Origin: Flagellimonas lutimaris
GTDB lineage: Bacteria; Bacteroidota; Bacteroidia; Flavobacteriales; Flavobacteriaceae
Assembly: GCF_003581615.1 (NCBI RefSeq)
Contig: NZ_QXFH01000070.1
Location: 930,001-994,000, forward strand
Direction of reading: 5' to 3'
Length of the DNA stretch: 64,000 bases
Shown here: in pieces, positions 44,355 through 52,883 of the stretch
How positions within the stretch are numbered: position 1 is the first letter of the stretch
How the letters are laid out: the number at the start of each line of letters is the position of its first letter
The notes under the pieces: model-generated
What the model saw: only the letters and a program-made list of their open reading frames with translations
The model's database searches: none
What the model was told of the DNA's origin: nothing
Translations under genes and position numbers: made by a program

Positions 44355-45482
44355 ATGACTGCATTATTAACATTCACTGTTTTAGTATTAGTTGCGATCG
44401 CTATTTGGCAGATGACCAAGATTTTTGAATTATCGCAAACTAAAACAGAGCGCGCTGAGATAGCCAACGATTCCGATAACAAGAACAATGGGTACCTTTT
44501 ATTTGCCTTTCTGATTTTCATTTATGGAATCACGATTTTCAGTTTCGCCAAGTATTCCAAAATGCTTTTGCCAGAAGCTGTATCTGAACATGGTGGTGAA
44601 TACGACCAATTGATGTTGGTTTCCATGGGTATTATCTTCTTTGTTCAAACGATTACCCAGGCTCTACTGCACTACTTTGGTTATAAGTACAGAGGGCAAA
44701 AAGGAAGAAAGGCCTTGTTTTTTGCAGATAATGATAGGTTAGAGTTTATCTGGACCATTATTCCAGTAATTGTATTGGCAGGTTTGATTCTTTGGGGATT
44801 GTACACTTGGACCAATATTATGGATATCAATGAGGATGACGACCCTTTAGTGGTGGAATTATATGCCCAACAATTTAATTGGACAGCCAGATATAGTGGA
44901 GAAGATAACGTACTTGGCGAAGCCAATGTTCGGTTGATTGATATTGCTAATGCCAATGTACTTGGTTTGGACGAATCTGACCCCAATGCCGAAGATGATA
45001 TCATTGTAAAAGAATTGCACTTGCCTGTAGGACGAAAAGTGAACTTTAAAATGAGGTCTCAAGATGTATTGCACTCTGCATATATGCCTCACTTTAGAGC
45101 TCAAATGAACTGTGTTCCTGGAATGATTACACAATTTTCTTTCACCCCCACGATAACAACAGAAGAGATGCGCTTGAATCCTGATGTTGTTGACAAGGTA
45201 AAAAGGACCAATGCCCTAAGGGCAGAATGGGCTGCTGAAGGGAGACCTAATTCTGACCCATGGGAGTTTGATTACGTTTTGTTGTGCAACAAAATATGTG
45301 GAAAATCACACTATAATATGCAGATGAAGATTATAGTGGAAACCGAAGAAGAGTTCAATAAATGGCTTGCGGAGCAAAAATCTTTCAAAGAAACCGTTAT
45401 GGTGGATGAAGAGGAAGAACAAGCATTCAACACAGAAGATGGTGTTGATGTTGAATTGGAAGAGAGAACTTCGGAAGAATAA
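44355..45482 (+). CDS. coxB: Cytochrome c oxidase subunit II
   Basis: 375 residues, longer than most because of an extra N-terminal helix and an acidic C-terminal tail. Membrane helices lie at about 3-22, 48-64, 88-110 and 134-155. The CuA domain ligands are present: His in DVLHSAYMPHF and CNKICGKSHYNMQM (Cys-x3-Cys, His, Met). The residue that is usually Glu between the two Cys is Lys-Ile here, but that position binds through its backbone. It accepts electrons from cytochrome c for subunit I. Subunits III and IV are not in this window. Confidence 0.93.
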   Translation: MTALLTFTVLVLVAIAIWQMTKIFELSQTKTERAEIANDSDNKNNGYLLFAFLIFIYGITIFSFAKYSKMLLPEAVSEHGGEYDQLMLVSMGIIFFVQTITQALLHYFGYKYRGQKGRKALFFADNDRLEFIWTIIPVIVLAGLILWGLYTWTNIMDINEDDDPLVVELYAQQFNWTARYSGEDNVLGEANVRLIDIANANVLGLDESDPNAEDDIIVKELHLPVGRKVNFKMRSQDVLHSAYMPHFRAQMNCVPGMITQFSFTPTITTEEMRLNPDVVDKVKRTNALRAEWAAEGRPNSDPWEFDYVLLCNKICGKSHYNMQMKIIVETEEEFNKWLAEQKSFKETVMVDEEEEQAFNTEDGVDVELEERTSEE

Positions 45483-45517
45483 CAAATAAAAAGAATAACG
45501 AAAAAATTAATTGGAAT

Positions 45518-47341
45518 ATGTCTGAAGTAGCCCATGTAAGTCACGATGACCACCACGATGATCACGGACATCACCATAAGGAAACTTTCATAACAAAATA
45601 CATTTTCAGTCAGGACCATAAGATGATAGCTAAGCAATATCTCATCACTGGTCTGATTATGGGATTCATTGGAATAGCCATGTCATTGCTATTTAGAATG
45701 CAATTGGCTTGGCCAGGCGAATCCTTTGCGATTTTTGAAACCGTATTGGGCAAGTGGGCACCAGATGGTGTAATGGATGCCGACATCTATTTGGCATTGG
45801 TTACCATTCATGGTACTCTAATGGTGTTCTTCGTTTTAACCGCAGGACTGAGTGGTACTTTTAGTAACCTATTAATTCCATTGCAAATTGGGGCTAGGGA
45901 TATGGCCTCTGGATTTTTGAACATGGTTTCTTATTGGATGTTTTTCATTTCATCGGCCATAATGGTTAGCAGTTTGTTTGTTGAAGCCGGACCGGCCGCT
46001 GCTGGATGGACTATTTATCCACCATTGAGTGCATTGCCGATGGCACAGCCAGGTTCTGGTTTGGGTATGACCCTTTGGCTAGTATCCATGGCTATATTCA
46101 TCGCTTCCTCTTTGTTGGGATCTTTGAACTACATTGTTACAGTAATCAACCTTAGAACAAAAGGAATGTCCATGACGCGTTTGCCATTGACAATCTGGGC
46201 GTTCTTTGTAACAGCAATTATAGGGGTTATTTCTTTCCCAGTATTGCTTTCAGCAGCTTTGTTGTTGATTATGGATAGAAGTTTTGGAACTTCATTCTTC
46301 TTGTCAGATATCTTTATCCAAGGTGAAGTACTACATTATCAAGGAGGTTCTCCAGTATTGTACGAGCACTTATTCTGGTTCTTGGGCCACCCGGAGGTAT
46401 ATATTGTATTGTTGCCAGCTTTGGGTATTACGTCCGAAGTTATGTCGACAAACGCAAGGAAACCAATTTTTGGATATAGGGCGATGGTAGCATCTATTTT
46501 AGCCATTGCGTTTCTATCTACAATTGTGTGGGGACATCACATGTTTGTATCTGGTATGAACCCTTTCTTGGGATCTGTATTTACATTTACAACATTATTG
46601 ATTGCAATCCCGTCAGCGGTAAAGGCATTTAACTATATCACTACACTCTGGAAGGGTAATCTGCAGCTCAACCCAGCTATGTTGTTCTCCATTGGTTTGG
46701 TATCAACATTCATTACCGGAGGTCTTACGGGAATCATTTTGGGTGATAGTACTCTGGATATTAATGTTCACGATACATACTTCGTTGTTGCGCACTTCCA
46801 CTTGGTTATGGGAATATCCGCACTTTACGGACTTTTTGCCGGTGTTTATCACTGGTTCCCGAAAATGTTCCAAGGACGTATGATGAACAAGAACTTGGGC
46901 TATGTCCATTTTTGGATTACCGCAGTCTGTGCCTATGGGGTATTCTTCCCAATGCACTTTGTGGGAATGGCAGGGGTACCGCGTCGTTATTATGAAAACA
47001 CGGCGTTCCCAATGTTCGATGAGTTGACAAACGTTCAAGTTTTAATGACGGTATTCGCTATTATCGCAGGTTTGGCACAGTTGATATTCGTTTACAACTT
47101 TATTTCAAGCATATTCTACGGTAAAAGAGGACCGGTTAACCCTTGGAGTTCAAATACATTGGAATGGACAACTCCACAAGAGCACATTCATGGAAACTGG
47201 CCAGGAGAAATTCCCCACGTTTATCGTTGGGCATACGATTACAGTAAAACTTATGAGAATGGTGAGTACATTATTGCAGGGCAGGATTTTGTGCCGCAAA
47301 ACGTTCCGCTTCAGGAGAACGAAGAAGAACTCAACCATTAG
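45518..47341 (+). CDS. coxA: Cytochrome c oxidase subunit I
   Basis: 607 residues, about twelve helices. The haem a and a3/CuB ligands are visible: TIHGTLMVFF (His), WFLGHPEVYI (CuB His with the cross-linked Tyr), VWGHHMFVSG (two CuB His) and FVVAHFHLVMG (haem His pair). The N-terminus SHDDHHDDHGHHHKETF has nine His in 17 residues. It reduces O2 to water and pumps protons. It is last in the act-cox operon; a terminator follows 25 bp past the stop. Confidence 0.96.
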   Translation: MSEVAHVSHDDHHDDHGHHHKETFITKYIFSQDHKMIAKQYLITGLIMGFIGIAMSLLFRMQLAWPGESFAIFETVLGKWAPDGVMDADIYLALVTIHGTLMVFFVLTAGLSGTFSNLLIPLQIGARDMASGFLNMVSYWMFFISSAIMVSSLFVEAGPAAAGWTIYPPLSALPMAQPGSGLGMTLWLVSMAIFIASSLLGSLNYIVTVINLRTKGMSMTRLPLTIWAFFVTAIIGVISFPVLLSAALLLIMDRSFGTSFFLSDIFIQGEVLHYQGGSPVLYEHLFWFLGHPEVYIVLLPALGITSEVMSTNARKPIFGYRAMVASILAIAFLSTIVWGHHMFVSGMNPFLGSVFTFTTLLIAIPSAVKAFNYITTLWKGNLQLNPAMLFSIGLVSTFITGGLTGIILGDSTLDINVHDTYFVVAHFHLVMGISALYGLFAGVYHWFPKMFQGRMMNKNLGYVHFWITAVCAYGVFFPMHFVGMAGVPRRYYENTAFPMFDELTNVQVLMTVFAIIAGLAQLIFVYNFISSIFYGKRGPVNPWSSNTLEWTTPQEHIHGNWPGEIPHVYRWAYDYSKTYENGEYIIAGQDFVPQNVPLQENEEELNH

Positions 47342-47361
47342 AAAATAGATTTATATTAGTG

Positions 47362-47392
47362 AAAGAGCCCGTCCGATTGGATGGGCTTTTTT
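47362..47392 (+). terminator. Intrinsic terminator of the act-cox operon
   Basis: AGCCCGTCC pairs with GGATGGGCT (9 bp, one G-T) around GATT, then a T run. Confidence 0.85.
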
Positions 47393-47461
47393 ATTGGAAT
47401 AGATTTTGAAGTGAATTGTATATCTTTAAATGGCATTTCCCCTATCAAAATGAGAACCATC

Positions 47462-48283
47462 ATGAAAAAGTTACTTATTCTATTATTGGTAGTATCCCCA
47501 ATTGTATCAATAGCACAACGCAAACCTAAAATTAAGGGAAGTCGAATCGTAACACAGGTGAGCGAAGAACTTCCACCATTCGATGCCATTGTTTTAAATG
47601 ATGATCTTGAAATCAACCTTGATAAGTCATTTGGTCCAGGATATCATATTATTGCTGATGATAATTTGATAGATGTTCTAAAATTTGAAGTCAAAGACGG
47701 TACTTTGGTAATCAGTTCCTATTATAACATAACCGCTAAAAAGGAATTGGAAATTACCGTAAACTATACCGAACTTAAGGCCATCACATTAAAGAATGGA
47801 AGCGTCGTTTCCAAAAATATTATTGAATCCAATGAACTGTTTGTTGATGGATTTAATAATGCAAAAATGGACATAAAGGCTAATGCTGCTGTTATGGATG
47901 TTAATTTGGAAGATACTAGCAGCGGTGATTTTCATGTAGAGGTAGATTCCTTGAACATCAACCTGAATAAAAGAGCGCAAGCCTACGTTTATGCCCAAAT
48001 CAACGCGGGGGCATTGGATGTGGAAGGGAATTCATCTTTGACCATGGAGGGTACCTCCGAAAGATTACAAGCTAATTTATTGGACACGGCCAAGTATCGT
48101 GGAGAAAGTATGCAAATAGGTTCTTGCCAACTTAAAATCACAGGGAATGCCAATGCAAGGGTATATGCATTTAATGATATCCGAATCAATGCCACGGGAG
48201 GTGCAAGCATTTATCTGTATGGTACACCAAATATTGCCATAACCGAATTTCTGGATACTGCGCAGCTCATTAAAAAGGAGTAA
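47462..48283 (+). CDS. Secreted GIN-domain (DUF2807) protein
   Basis: 273 residues from the ATG at 47462 (MKKLLILLLVVSPIVSIAQ, a clear signal peptide); ATG at 47450 is an alternative and the frame is open further up, through the terminator. The mature part is a right-handed beta-helix-like GIN domain: LPPFDAIVLNDDLEINLDKS, VLKFEVKDGTLVISSYY, then repeated short strands (ALDVEGNSSLTMEGTSE, CQLKITGNANARVYAFNDIR). Function is unknown; such proteins are often secreted autotransporter-like adhesin relatives. It stands alone between the act-cox terminator and ruvB. Confidence 0.85.
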   Translation: MKKLLILLLVVSPIVSIAQRKPKIKGSRIVTQVSEELPPFDAIVLNDDLEINLDKSFGPGYHIIADDNLIDVLKFEVKDGTLVISSYYNITAKKELEITVNYTELKAITLKNGSVVSKNIIESNELFVDGFNNAKMDIKANAAVMDVNLEDTSSGDFHVEVDSLNINLNKRAQAYVYAQINAGALDVEGNSSLTMEGTSERLQANLLDTAKYRGESMQIGSCQLKITGNANARVYAFNDIRINATGGASIYLYGTPNIAITEFLDTAQLIKKE

Positions 48284-48305
48284 CCTTGGTTTCGCGAACA
48301 AACCG

Positions 48306-48337
48306 TTTCCAGTAGCGCGGCTTTTCAACTATATTTG
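48306..48337 (+). promoter_or_regulatory. Promoter of ruvB
   Basis: TTTC at 48306-48309, 20-bp spacer, TATATTTG at 48330-48337. The -7 box ends only 7 bp before the ruvB ATG at 48345, so a nearly leaderless mRNA is predicted. Confidence 0.5.
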
Positions 48338-48344
48338 TTGAACC

Positions 48345-49367
48345 ATGAACGAAAATTTAGACCCAACAGGTGAAAACCTTTCTCCAGAAGAGTTTGATAT
48401 AGAAAGAGCTTTGCGCCCCATTAGTTTTGATGACTTTACCGGGCAAGCTCAGGTGCTCGAAAATTTAAAGATTTTTGTGCAGGCCGCCAATCTTCGGGGG
48501 GAGGCACTTGATCATACACTTTTTCATGGCCCTCCAGGATTGGGTAAGACCACCTTGGCCCATATTTTGGCAAACGAACTTGGTGTGAACATAAAAGTTA
48601 CATCCGGTCCCGTTTTGGACAAACCAGGTGACTTGGCCGGGCTTTTGACCAATCTAGAAGAACGCGATGTTCTTTTTATTGATGAAATCCACAGGTTGAG
48701 CCCCATTGTAGAGGAATACCTATATTCTGCGATGGAGGATTACAAGATTGATATTATGATTGAGACCGGGCCTAATGCCCGTACGGTACAAATCAACCTA
48801 AGTCCTTTTACTTTAATAGGAGCAACAACTAGATCAGGATTGCTGACGGCGCCCATGCGCGCCAGATTTGGTATCCAGAGCCGATTGGAATATTATCATA
48901 CAGAACTATTGTCCACCATTGTGGAACGTAGTGCGGAAATTCTTAAAGTGCCGATCACCAACGATGCTGCTATAGAGATAGCTGGACGAAGTAGAGGAAC
49001 CCCTAGAATATGTAATGCATTGTTGCGCAGGGTCCGCGATTTTGCCCAGATAAAGGGTACCGGAAATATTGATTTGGAAATTTCTCAATTTGGACTTAAA
49101 GCCTTAAATGTAGATGCCCATGGTCTAGATGAAATGGACAATAAAATTCTGAGTACCATTATTGATAAATTTAAAGGAGGTCCTGTGGGGATAACAACTT
49201 TGGCGACGGCGGTGTCCGAAAGTGCCGAAACCATAGAAGAAGTTTACGAACCATTCTTGATTCAGCAAGGTTTTATAATGCGCACCCCAAGGGGAAGGGA
49301 AGTAACCGAACTTGCTTACAAACATTTGGGTAGGGAAAAGGGTGGTGTCCAAGGAGGACTTTTCTAA
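48345..49367 (+). CDS. ruvB: Holliday junction branch migration ATPase RuvB
   Basis: 340 residues, full length. The AAA+ core has Walker [12 protein letters not shown], Walker [11 protein letters not shown], sensor I GATTRSG and the arginine-finger region [13 protein letters not shown]. Sensor II lies in [20 protein letters not shown]. The C-terminal winged helix ends [15 protein letters not shown]. With RuvA (encoded at 56647) it drives branch migration during recombinational repair. The start ATG gives [18 protein letters not shown], a normal flavobacterial N-terminus. Confidence 0.97.
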   Translation: MNENLDPTGENLSPEEFDIERALRPISFDDFTGQAQVLENLKIFVQAANLRGEALDHTLFHGPPGLGKTTLAHILANELGVNIKVTSGPVLDKPGDLAGLLTNLEERDVLFIDEIHRLSPIVEEYLYSAMEDYKIDIMIETGPNARTVQINLSPFTLIGATTRSGLLTAPMRARFGIQSRLEYYHTELLSTIVERSAEILKVPITNDAAIEIAGRSRGTPRICNALLRRVRDFAQIKGTGNIDLEISQFGLKALNVDAHGLDEMDNKILSTIIDKFKGGPVGITTLATAVSESAETIEEVYEPFLIQQGFIMRTPRGREVTELAYKHLGREKGGVQGGLF

Positions 49368-49454
49368 TCACTACCAGTTCAAATTTTCTGCACAACAATC
49401 GAGCTTGCCTACCAATAGTTAAATACTTTTTGTATCTTGATATACTGCTTTGGT

Positions 49455-49470
49455 TTACAACGGGTTGTAA
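49455..49470. promoter_or_regulatory. CRP/FNR-like dyad upstream of the TsdA-DsrE operon
   Basis: TTACAACGGGTTGTAA is a perfect 7+2+7 inverted repeat (TTACAA-N4-TTGTAA form), 130 bp before the cytochrome start. It looks like a binding site for a dimeric regulator. Confidence 0.4.
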
Positions 49471-49549
49471 GTTTACGATTTTTGTGGGAAATATCTCCGC
49501 AATCATATAGACTCCATAAATTCAAGATTTTACTCCCAAATTTTACCCA

Positions 49550-49566
49550 AGGGAATTTAATTCCCT
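49550..49566. promoter_or_regulatory. Palindrome just upstream of the TsdA-like gene
   Basis: AGGGAATTTAATTCCCT is a perfect 8+1+8 palindrome, ending 33 bp before the ATG at 49600. It may be an operator or leader hairpin. No clear TAnnTTTG promoter was found in 49368-49599. Confidence 0.4.
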
Positions 49567-49599
49567 GCCGAGGCTTTTCTATTAATACTTATTGAAATC

Positions 49600-50682
49600 A
49601 TGGGGGATAACCTTAAAAACTCAGGAGCATCCGAAATGGAAGATGTTCAGCGTGTGACTGGTCAAATACGTAAATTGGTGATGTATATCGGATTTTTTTC
49701 AGCATTGATAATTGTGATGTCCTTTGGCATTATGATGATGCGCTTCGGTTTTGGTTTTGGTAGCCCCGACAAAGGACTAGCCACGATTCCGGACGGTGTG
49801 TATTATATGGATTACAATGTGAACAATCTGCCCTTGACCGAAAAAAACATACTTGTAAAAAAAGGGTTTGAAATTTTTAGAAACACTCCATTACATATTG
49901 GGCCCAAACAAAAAGATTCAACACAAATATATGCGGGCAACAACCTTGCCTGTGCAAGTTGCCATTTAGATGGAGGTACAAAACCCTATGCCGCACCATT
50001 GATCGGGGTGGTCAAAAGATTCCCACAGTTTAGAGGGCGAGAGAATAAAATTGGAACCATTGAAGAAAGAATAAATGGATGCATGGAACGCAGTATGAAC
50101 GGAAGAAAATTACCGGAAAATAGCGATGCCATGGTAGCAATGGTCGCTTATATGGATTGGTTGGGTCGTGCTGCTCCTTCAAACGGAAAAATTGAAGGAC
50201 AAGGATTTTTAAAAGTAAAAATTCCGGAAAGAGCGGTTGATTTATCCCATGGAGAAACCGTTTATCAAAAACATTGTGTTATCTGCCATGGTGCTGATGG
50301 TCAAGGCCAAAGTTTACCACAAAATGACTTGTATCTTTACCCACCACTGTGGGGAAACGATTCTTATAATAATGGCGCCGGTATGACCCGTGTGATTACC
50401 GCAGCTCAATTTATCAAAGGAAATATGCCCTTCGGTATCACCTTTGATAACCCTACACTTACCGATGAGGAGGCTTATGATGTAGCAGGCTACATCAACC
50501 AAAAACTTCGACCTACAAAGCCCAATAGAGAGGCAGACTTTCCCGATCTGGTCAAAAAGCCCGTATCCACTCCCTATGGTCCCTACATTGATCCTTTTAC
50601 TGAAGAACAACATCAGTTAGGACCTTTCCAGCCTATTATGGATTACTACCAAAAGGAACATCAACTGCGTAAAACCAAATAA
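49600..50682 (+). CDS. TsdA-like dihaem cytochrome c (thiosulfate dehydrogenase family), membrane-anchored
   Basis: 360 residues. An N-terminal membrane anchor (about 27-48, LVMYIGFFSALIIVMSFGIM) precedes two cytochrome c domains with CASCH (Cys118-His122) and CVICH (Cys226-His230). Between them, RINGCMERSMNG (Cys161) matches the TsdA segment whose Cys is the unusual axial ligand of haem 1. TsdA enzymes couple two thiosulfates to tetrathionate, or run in reverse. The gene heads an operon with two exported DsrE-fold proteins (11 bp and 9 bp gaps), which supports a sulfur role. Substrate and direction are inference. Confidence 0.8.
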   Translation: MGDNLKNSGASEMEDVQRVTGQIRKLVMYIGFFSALIIVMSFGIMMMRFGFGFGSPDKGLATIPDGVYYMDYNVNNLPLTEKNILVKKGFEIFRNTPLHIGPKQKDSTQIYAGNNLACASCHLDGGTKPYAAPLIGVVKRFPQFRGRENKIGTIEERINGCMERSMNGRKLPENSDAMVAMVAYMDWLGRAAPSNGKIEGQGFLKVKIPERAVDLSHGETVYQKHCVICHGADGQGQSLPQNDLYLYPPLWGNDSYNNGAGMTRVITAAQFIKGNMPFGITFDNPTLTDEEAYDVAGYINQKLRPTKPNREADFPDLVKKPVSTPYGPYIDPFTEEQHQLGPFQPIMDYYQKEHQLRKTK

Positions 50683-50693
50683 ACACAATCACA

Positions 50694-51371
50694 ATGAGAA
50701 CAACAGAAACAACATCGAGACGAAATTTTATGGGAGCGATGATGCTGGGTGCAACGGCATCCACATTGTCGGCTTTTACCAGTACTGCATTTGCAGGAAT
50801 GACCGATTTTACAGATTTAGAAATGGGCGATGCCGAGTCCTGGATGAAAACAATAAAGGGAAAGCATAGGGTGGTTTATGATGGGAATTATCCGCACAAA
50901 GGATTTCCAATAATTTGGAACTGGGCATACTATCTATCCAACAACGAAATGGGTTCTGCGGATGATCAAATTACGGCAATGACCGTGCTTCGACATGATG
51001 CAATTCCCTTCGCATTGCACGACGACCTTTGGAAAAAGTATCCCTTGGGTGAAATGTTCCACGTTAAAAAAGCAGATGGAACCCCGTATGATCGTAATCC
51101 ATTTTATGAGCCACAAGAAGGCGATTTTCCGCTTCCAATGATTCAAGGGATTAAAGACATGCAAAGTAGAGGTGCCATGTTCTGCGTTTGTAATCTGGCG
51201 CTGAATGTCTACAGTGGAGCAGTTGCCCAACAAATGGAAAAGGATCCAACTGAAGTTTACGAAGAGTGGAAAGATGCTGTGCTGCCCGGAATTCAGTTAG
51301 TGCCCTCTGGAGTATGGGCCTTGGGTAGAGCACAAGAAGAAGGATGCGGTTACATTTTTGCAGGAGAATAA
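50694..51371 (+). CDS. Tat-exported DsrE-fold protein
   Basis: 225 residues. The Tat signal is SRRNFMGAMMLGATASTLSA, with cleavage expected near FAG (about residue 35). The body follows the DsrE/DsrF-like pattern: HRVVYDGNYPHKG, then MTVLRHDAIPFALHDDLWKK, RGAMFCVCNLALNVYSGAVA (Cys pair CVC where DsrE proteins keep their active Cys) and the closing LVPSGVWALGRAQEEGCGYI. DsrE-type Cys residues carry persulfide sulfur in dissimilatory sulfur pathways; here the protein would act in the periplasm. It lies 11 bp after the TsdA-like gene and 9 bp before another DsrE-fold gene. Confidence 0.72.
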   Translation: MRTTETTSRRNFMGAMMLGATASTLSAFTSTAFAGMTDFTDLEMGDAESWMKTIKGKHRVVYDGNYPHKGFPIIWNWAYYLSNNEMGSADDQITAMTVLRHDAIPFALHDDLWKKYPLGEMFHVKKADGTPYDRNPFYEPQEGDFPLPMIQGIKDMQSRGAMFCVCNLALNVYSGAVAQQMEKDPTEVYEEWKDAVLPGIQLVPSGVWALGRAQEEGCGYIFAGE

Positions 51372-51380
51372 CGGCAAACA

Positions 51381-51791
51381 ATGAAAAAACTAATCGTATT
51401 ATTTATGTTAATGGTGTCGGGTATTATGCTGGCACAAACCGAACCGATCAAAGTAGTATTTGATGTAACTAGTAGCAATCCCGATGTACATAGGACAGCG
51501 GCCAAACATTTAAGATTGATGGCTGAAGCCTATCCGCAATCGGAGTTTGAATTAGTGATATATAGCGGAGCCTATAAAATGGTAGACAGGAAATCATCCG
51601 TAGCCGGAGAAACTTTGACAGATATTGTTAAAAGGGACAATGTGGCCATAGTGATTTGCGAACAGACCATGAAAAGGCATAAAATGACCATGGACGGCCT
51701 TATTCCTGGAGTAGGTTCGGTACCCGATGGTATTTATGAAATCATCATGAAACAAAAAGAAGGCTGGGGCTATATCAAAGAAGCCCAATAG
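51381..51791 (+). CDS. Sec-exported DsrE-fold protein
   Basis: 136 residues with a Sec signal (MKKLIVLFMLMVSGIMLAQ). A compact DsrE-like domain follows: IKVVFDVTSSNPDVHRTAAK, ELVIYSGAYKMVDRKSS, VAIVICEQTMKRHKMTMDGL (single Cys at the DsrE position) and the closing VPDGIYEIIMKQKEGWGYIK, which parallels the end of the preceding protein. It may receive or pass on sulfane sulfur together with that protein (inference). The operon terminator lies 75 bp downstream, inside queG. Confidence 0.74.
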   Translation: MKKLIVLFMLMVSGIMLAQTEPIKVVFDVTSSNPDVHRTAAKHLRLMAEAYPQSEFELVIYSGAYKMVDRKSSVAGETLTDIVKRDNVAIVICEQTMKRHKMTMDGLIPGVGSVPDGIYEIIMKQKEGWGYIKEAQ

Positions 51792-51834
51792 CCCATATGC
51801 TAAAAATTGAAAAATTATGGGTTAACTTTATGGC

Positions 51835-52755
51835 ATGAATGCCGAAAAAAATACGCAGTTGATAAAAACCGAGGCCAAACGCCTCGGTTTTTTGTCGTGT
51901 GGTATTTCCAAAGCTGAGTTTCTGGAAGAGGAAGCTCCTCGTCTGGAAAAATGGCTCAACCAAAATATGCATGGGGAGATGCAGTATATGGAAAACCACT
52001 TTGACAAACGTTTGGACCCAACAAAACTGGTCGAAGGTTCCAAGTCGGTTATATCATTATTGTTGAATTATTTTCCTTCTGAGGAACAAAACTCTGACTC
52101 CTATAAAATCTCCAAATACGCCTATGGTACAGATTATCACTTTGTGATAAAGGATAAGCTAAAAACTTTGCTCCATTTCATTCGAGAGGAAATAGGGGAA
52201 GTGCATGGAAGGGCATTTGTGGATTCCGCTCCTGTTTTAGATAAAGCTTGGGCTGCCAAAAGTGGACTCGGTTGGATTGGAAAACACAGCAATTTATTGA
52301 CTCAGCAAGTGGGTTCCTTTTATTTTGTGGCCGAGTTAATTGTGGACTTAGAGCTAGAATATGACACTCCTGTCACAGACCATTGTGGTACTTGTACCGC
52401 TTGTATTGATGCTTGCCCAACAGACGCCATAGTACAGCCCTACGTGGTGGATGGGAGCAAATGCATTTCGTACATCACCATTGAGCTCAAGAATGAAATT
52501 CCCTCTGAATTTGATGGAAAACTGGACGATTGGATGTTTGGCTGCGATGTATGCCAAGATGTATGCCCTTGGAACCGCTTTTCAAAATCACATAATGAAC
52601 CCCTTTTCAATCCCAACCCAGAATTGTTGGCATTCACAAAAAAAGATTGGGAGGAAATTACCCAAGATGTCTTTAAAAAAGTATTTAAAAAATCTGCAGT
52701 AAAAAGAACAAAACTGTCAGGATTGAAGCGAAACATCGATTTTTTGAAGAAATAG
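51835..52755 (+). CDS. queG: Epoxyqueuosine reductase QueG
   Basis: 306 residues. The N-terminal cobalamin-binding part has [20 protein letters not shown] and [20 protein letters not shown]. Two [4Fe-4S] clusters follow: [16 protein letters not shown] and [12 protein letters not shown]. It makes queuosine from epoxyqueuosine in tRNA. The ATG at 51835 gives [20 protein letters not shown]. Codons 10-20 form a strong terminator hairpin (51865-51893). The promoter is not obvious and could lie upstream of the DsrE genes or between 51792 and 51834. Confidence 0.95.
   Translation: MNAEKNTQLIKTEAKRLGFLSCGISKAEFLEEEAPRLEKWLNQNMHGEMQYMENHFDKRLDPTKLVEGSKSVISLLLNYFPSEEQNSDSYKISKYAYGTDYHFVIKDKLKTLLHFIREEIGEVHGRAFVDSAPVLDKAWAAKSGLGWIGKHSNLLTQQVGSFYFVAELIVDLELEYDTPVTDHCGTCTACIDACPTDAIVQPYVVDGSKCISYITIELKNEIPSEFDGKLDDWMFGCDVCQDVCPWNRFSKSHNEPLFNPNPELLAFTKKDWEEITQDVFKKVFKKSAVKRTKLSGLKRNIDFLKK
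51865..51893 (+). terminator. Intrinsic terminator inside the queG coding start
   Basis: AAAACCGAGGC pairs with GCCTCGGTTTT around CAAAC, and six T follow (51888-51893). Position and strength fit the terminator of the TsdA-DsrE operon, yet it lies 30 nt inside queG and encodes its residues 10-20. Confidence 0.65.
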
Positions 52756-52778
52756 CTGCATTTTCAAGAATTCGAGAC

Positions 52779-52874
52779 ATGCCTATTGTTTTACCCGAGG
52801 AGAAAAAACATTATATTGAGCAATATTCTTGTAAGAATCACATTTTTTCAAGGACTATATTGATGACTAGCTAA
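52779..52874 (+). other. Short open frame in the queG-MFS gap, uncertain
   Basis: A 31-codon frame (MPIVLPEEKKHYIEQYSC and on) ends 9 bp before the MFS gene. ATTCTTGTAAGAAT, a 6+2+6 inverted repeat at 52825-52838, lies inside it. It could be a leader peptide or chance; no family is recognised. Confidence 0.2.
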
Positions 52875-52883
52875 ACAAACAGG

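Noticed and set aside
44355-45482. Possible loss of the CuA site in CoxB because of the unusual CNKIC spacing residues
   Set aside because: Both Cys, the His and the Met are in place; the changed position binds through its backbone.
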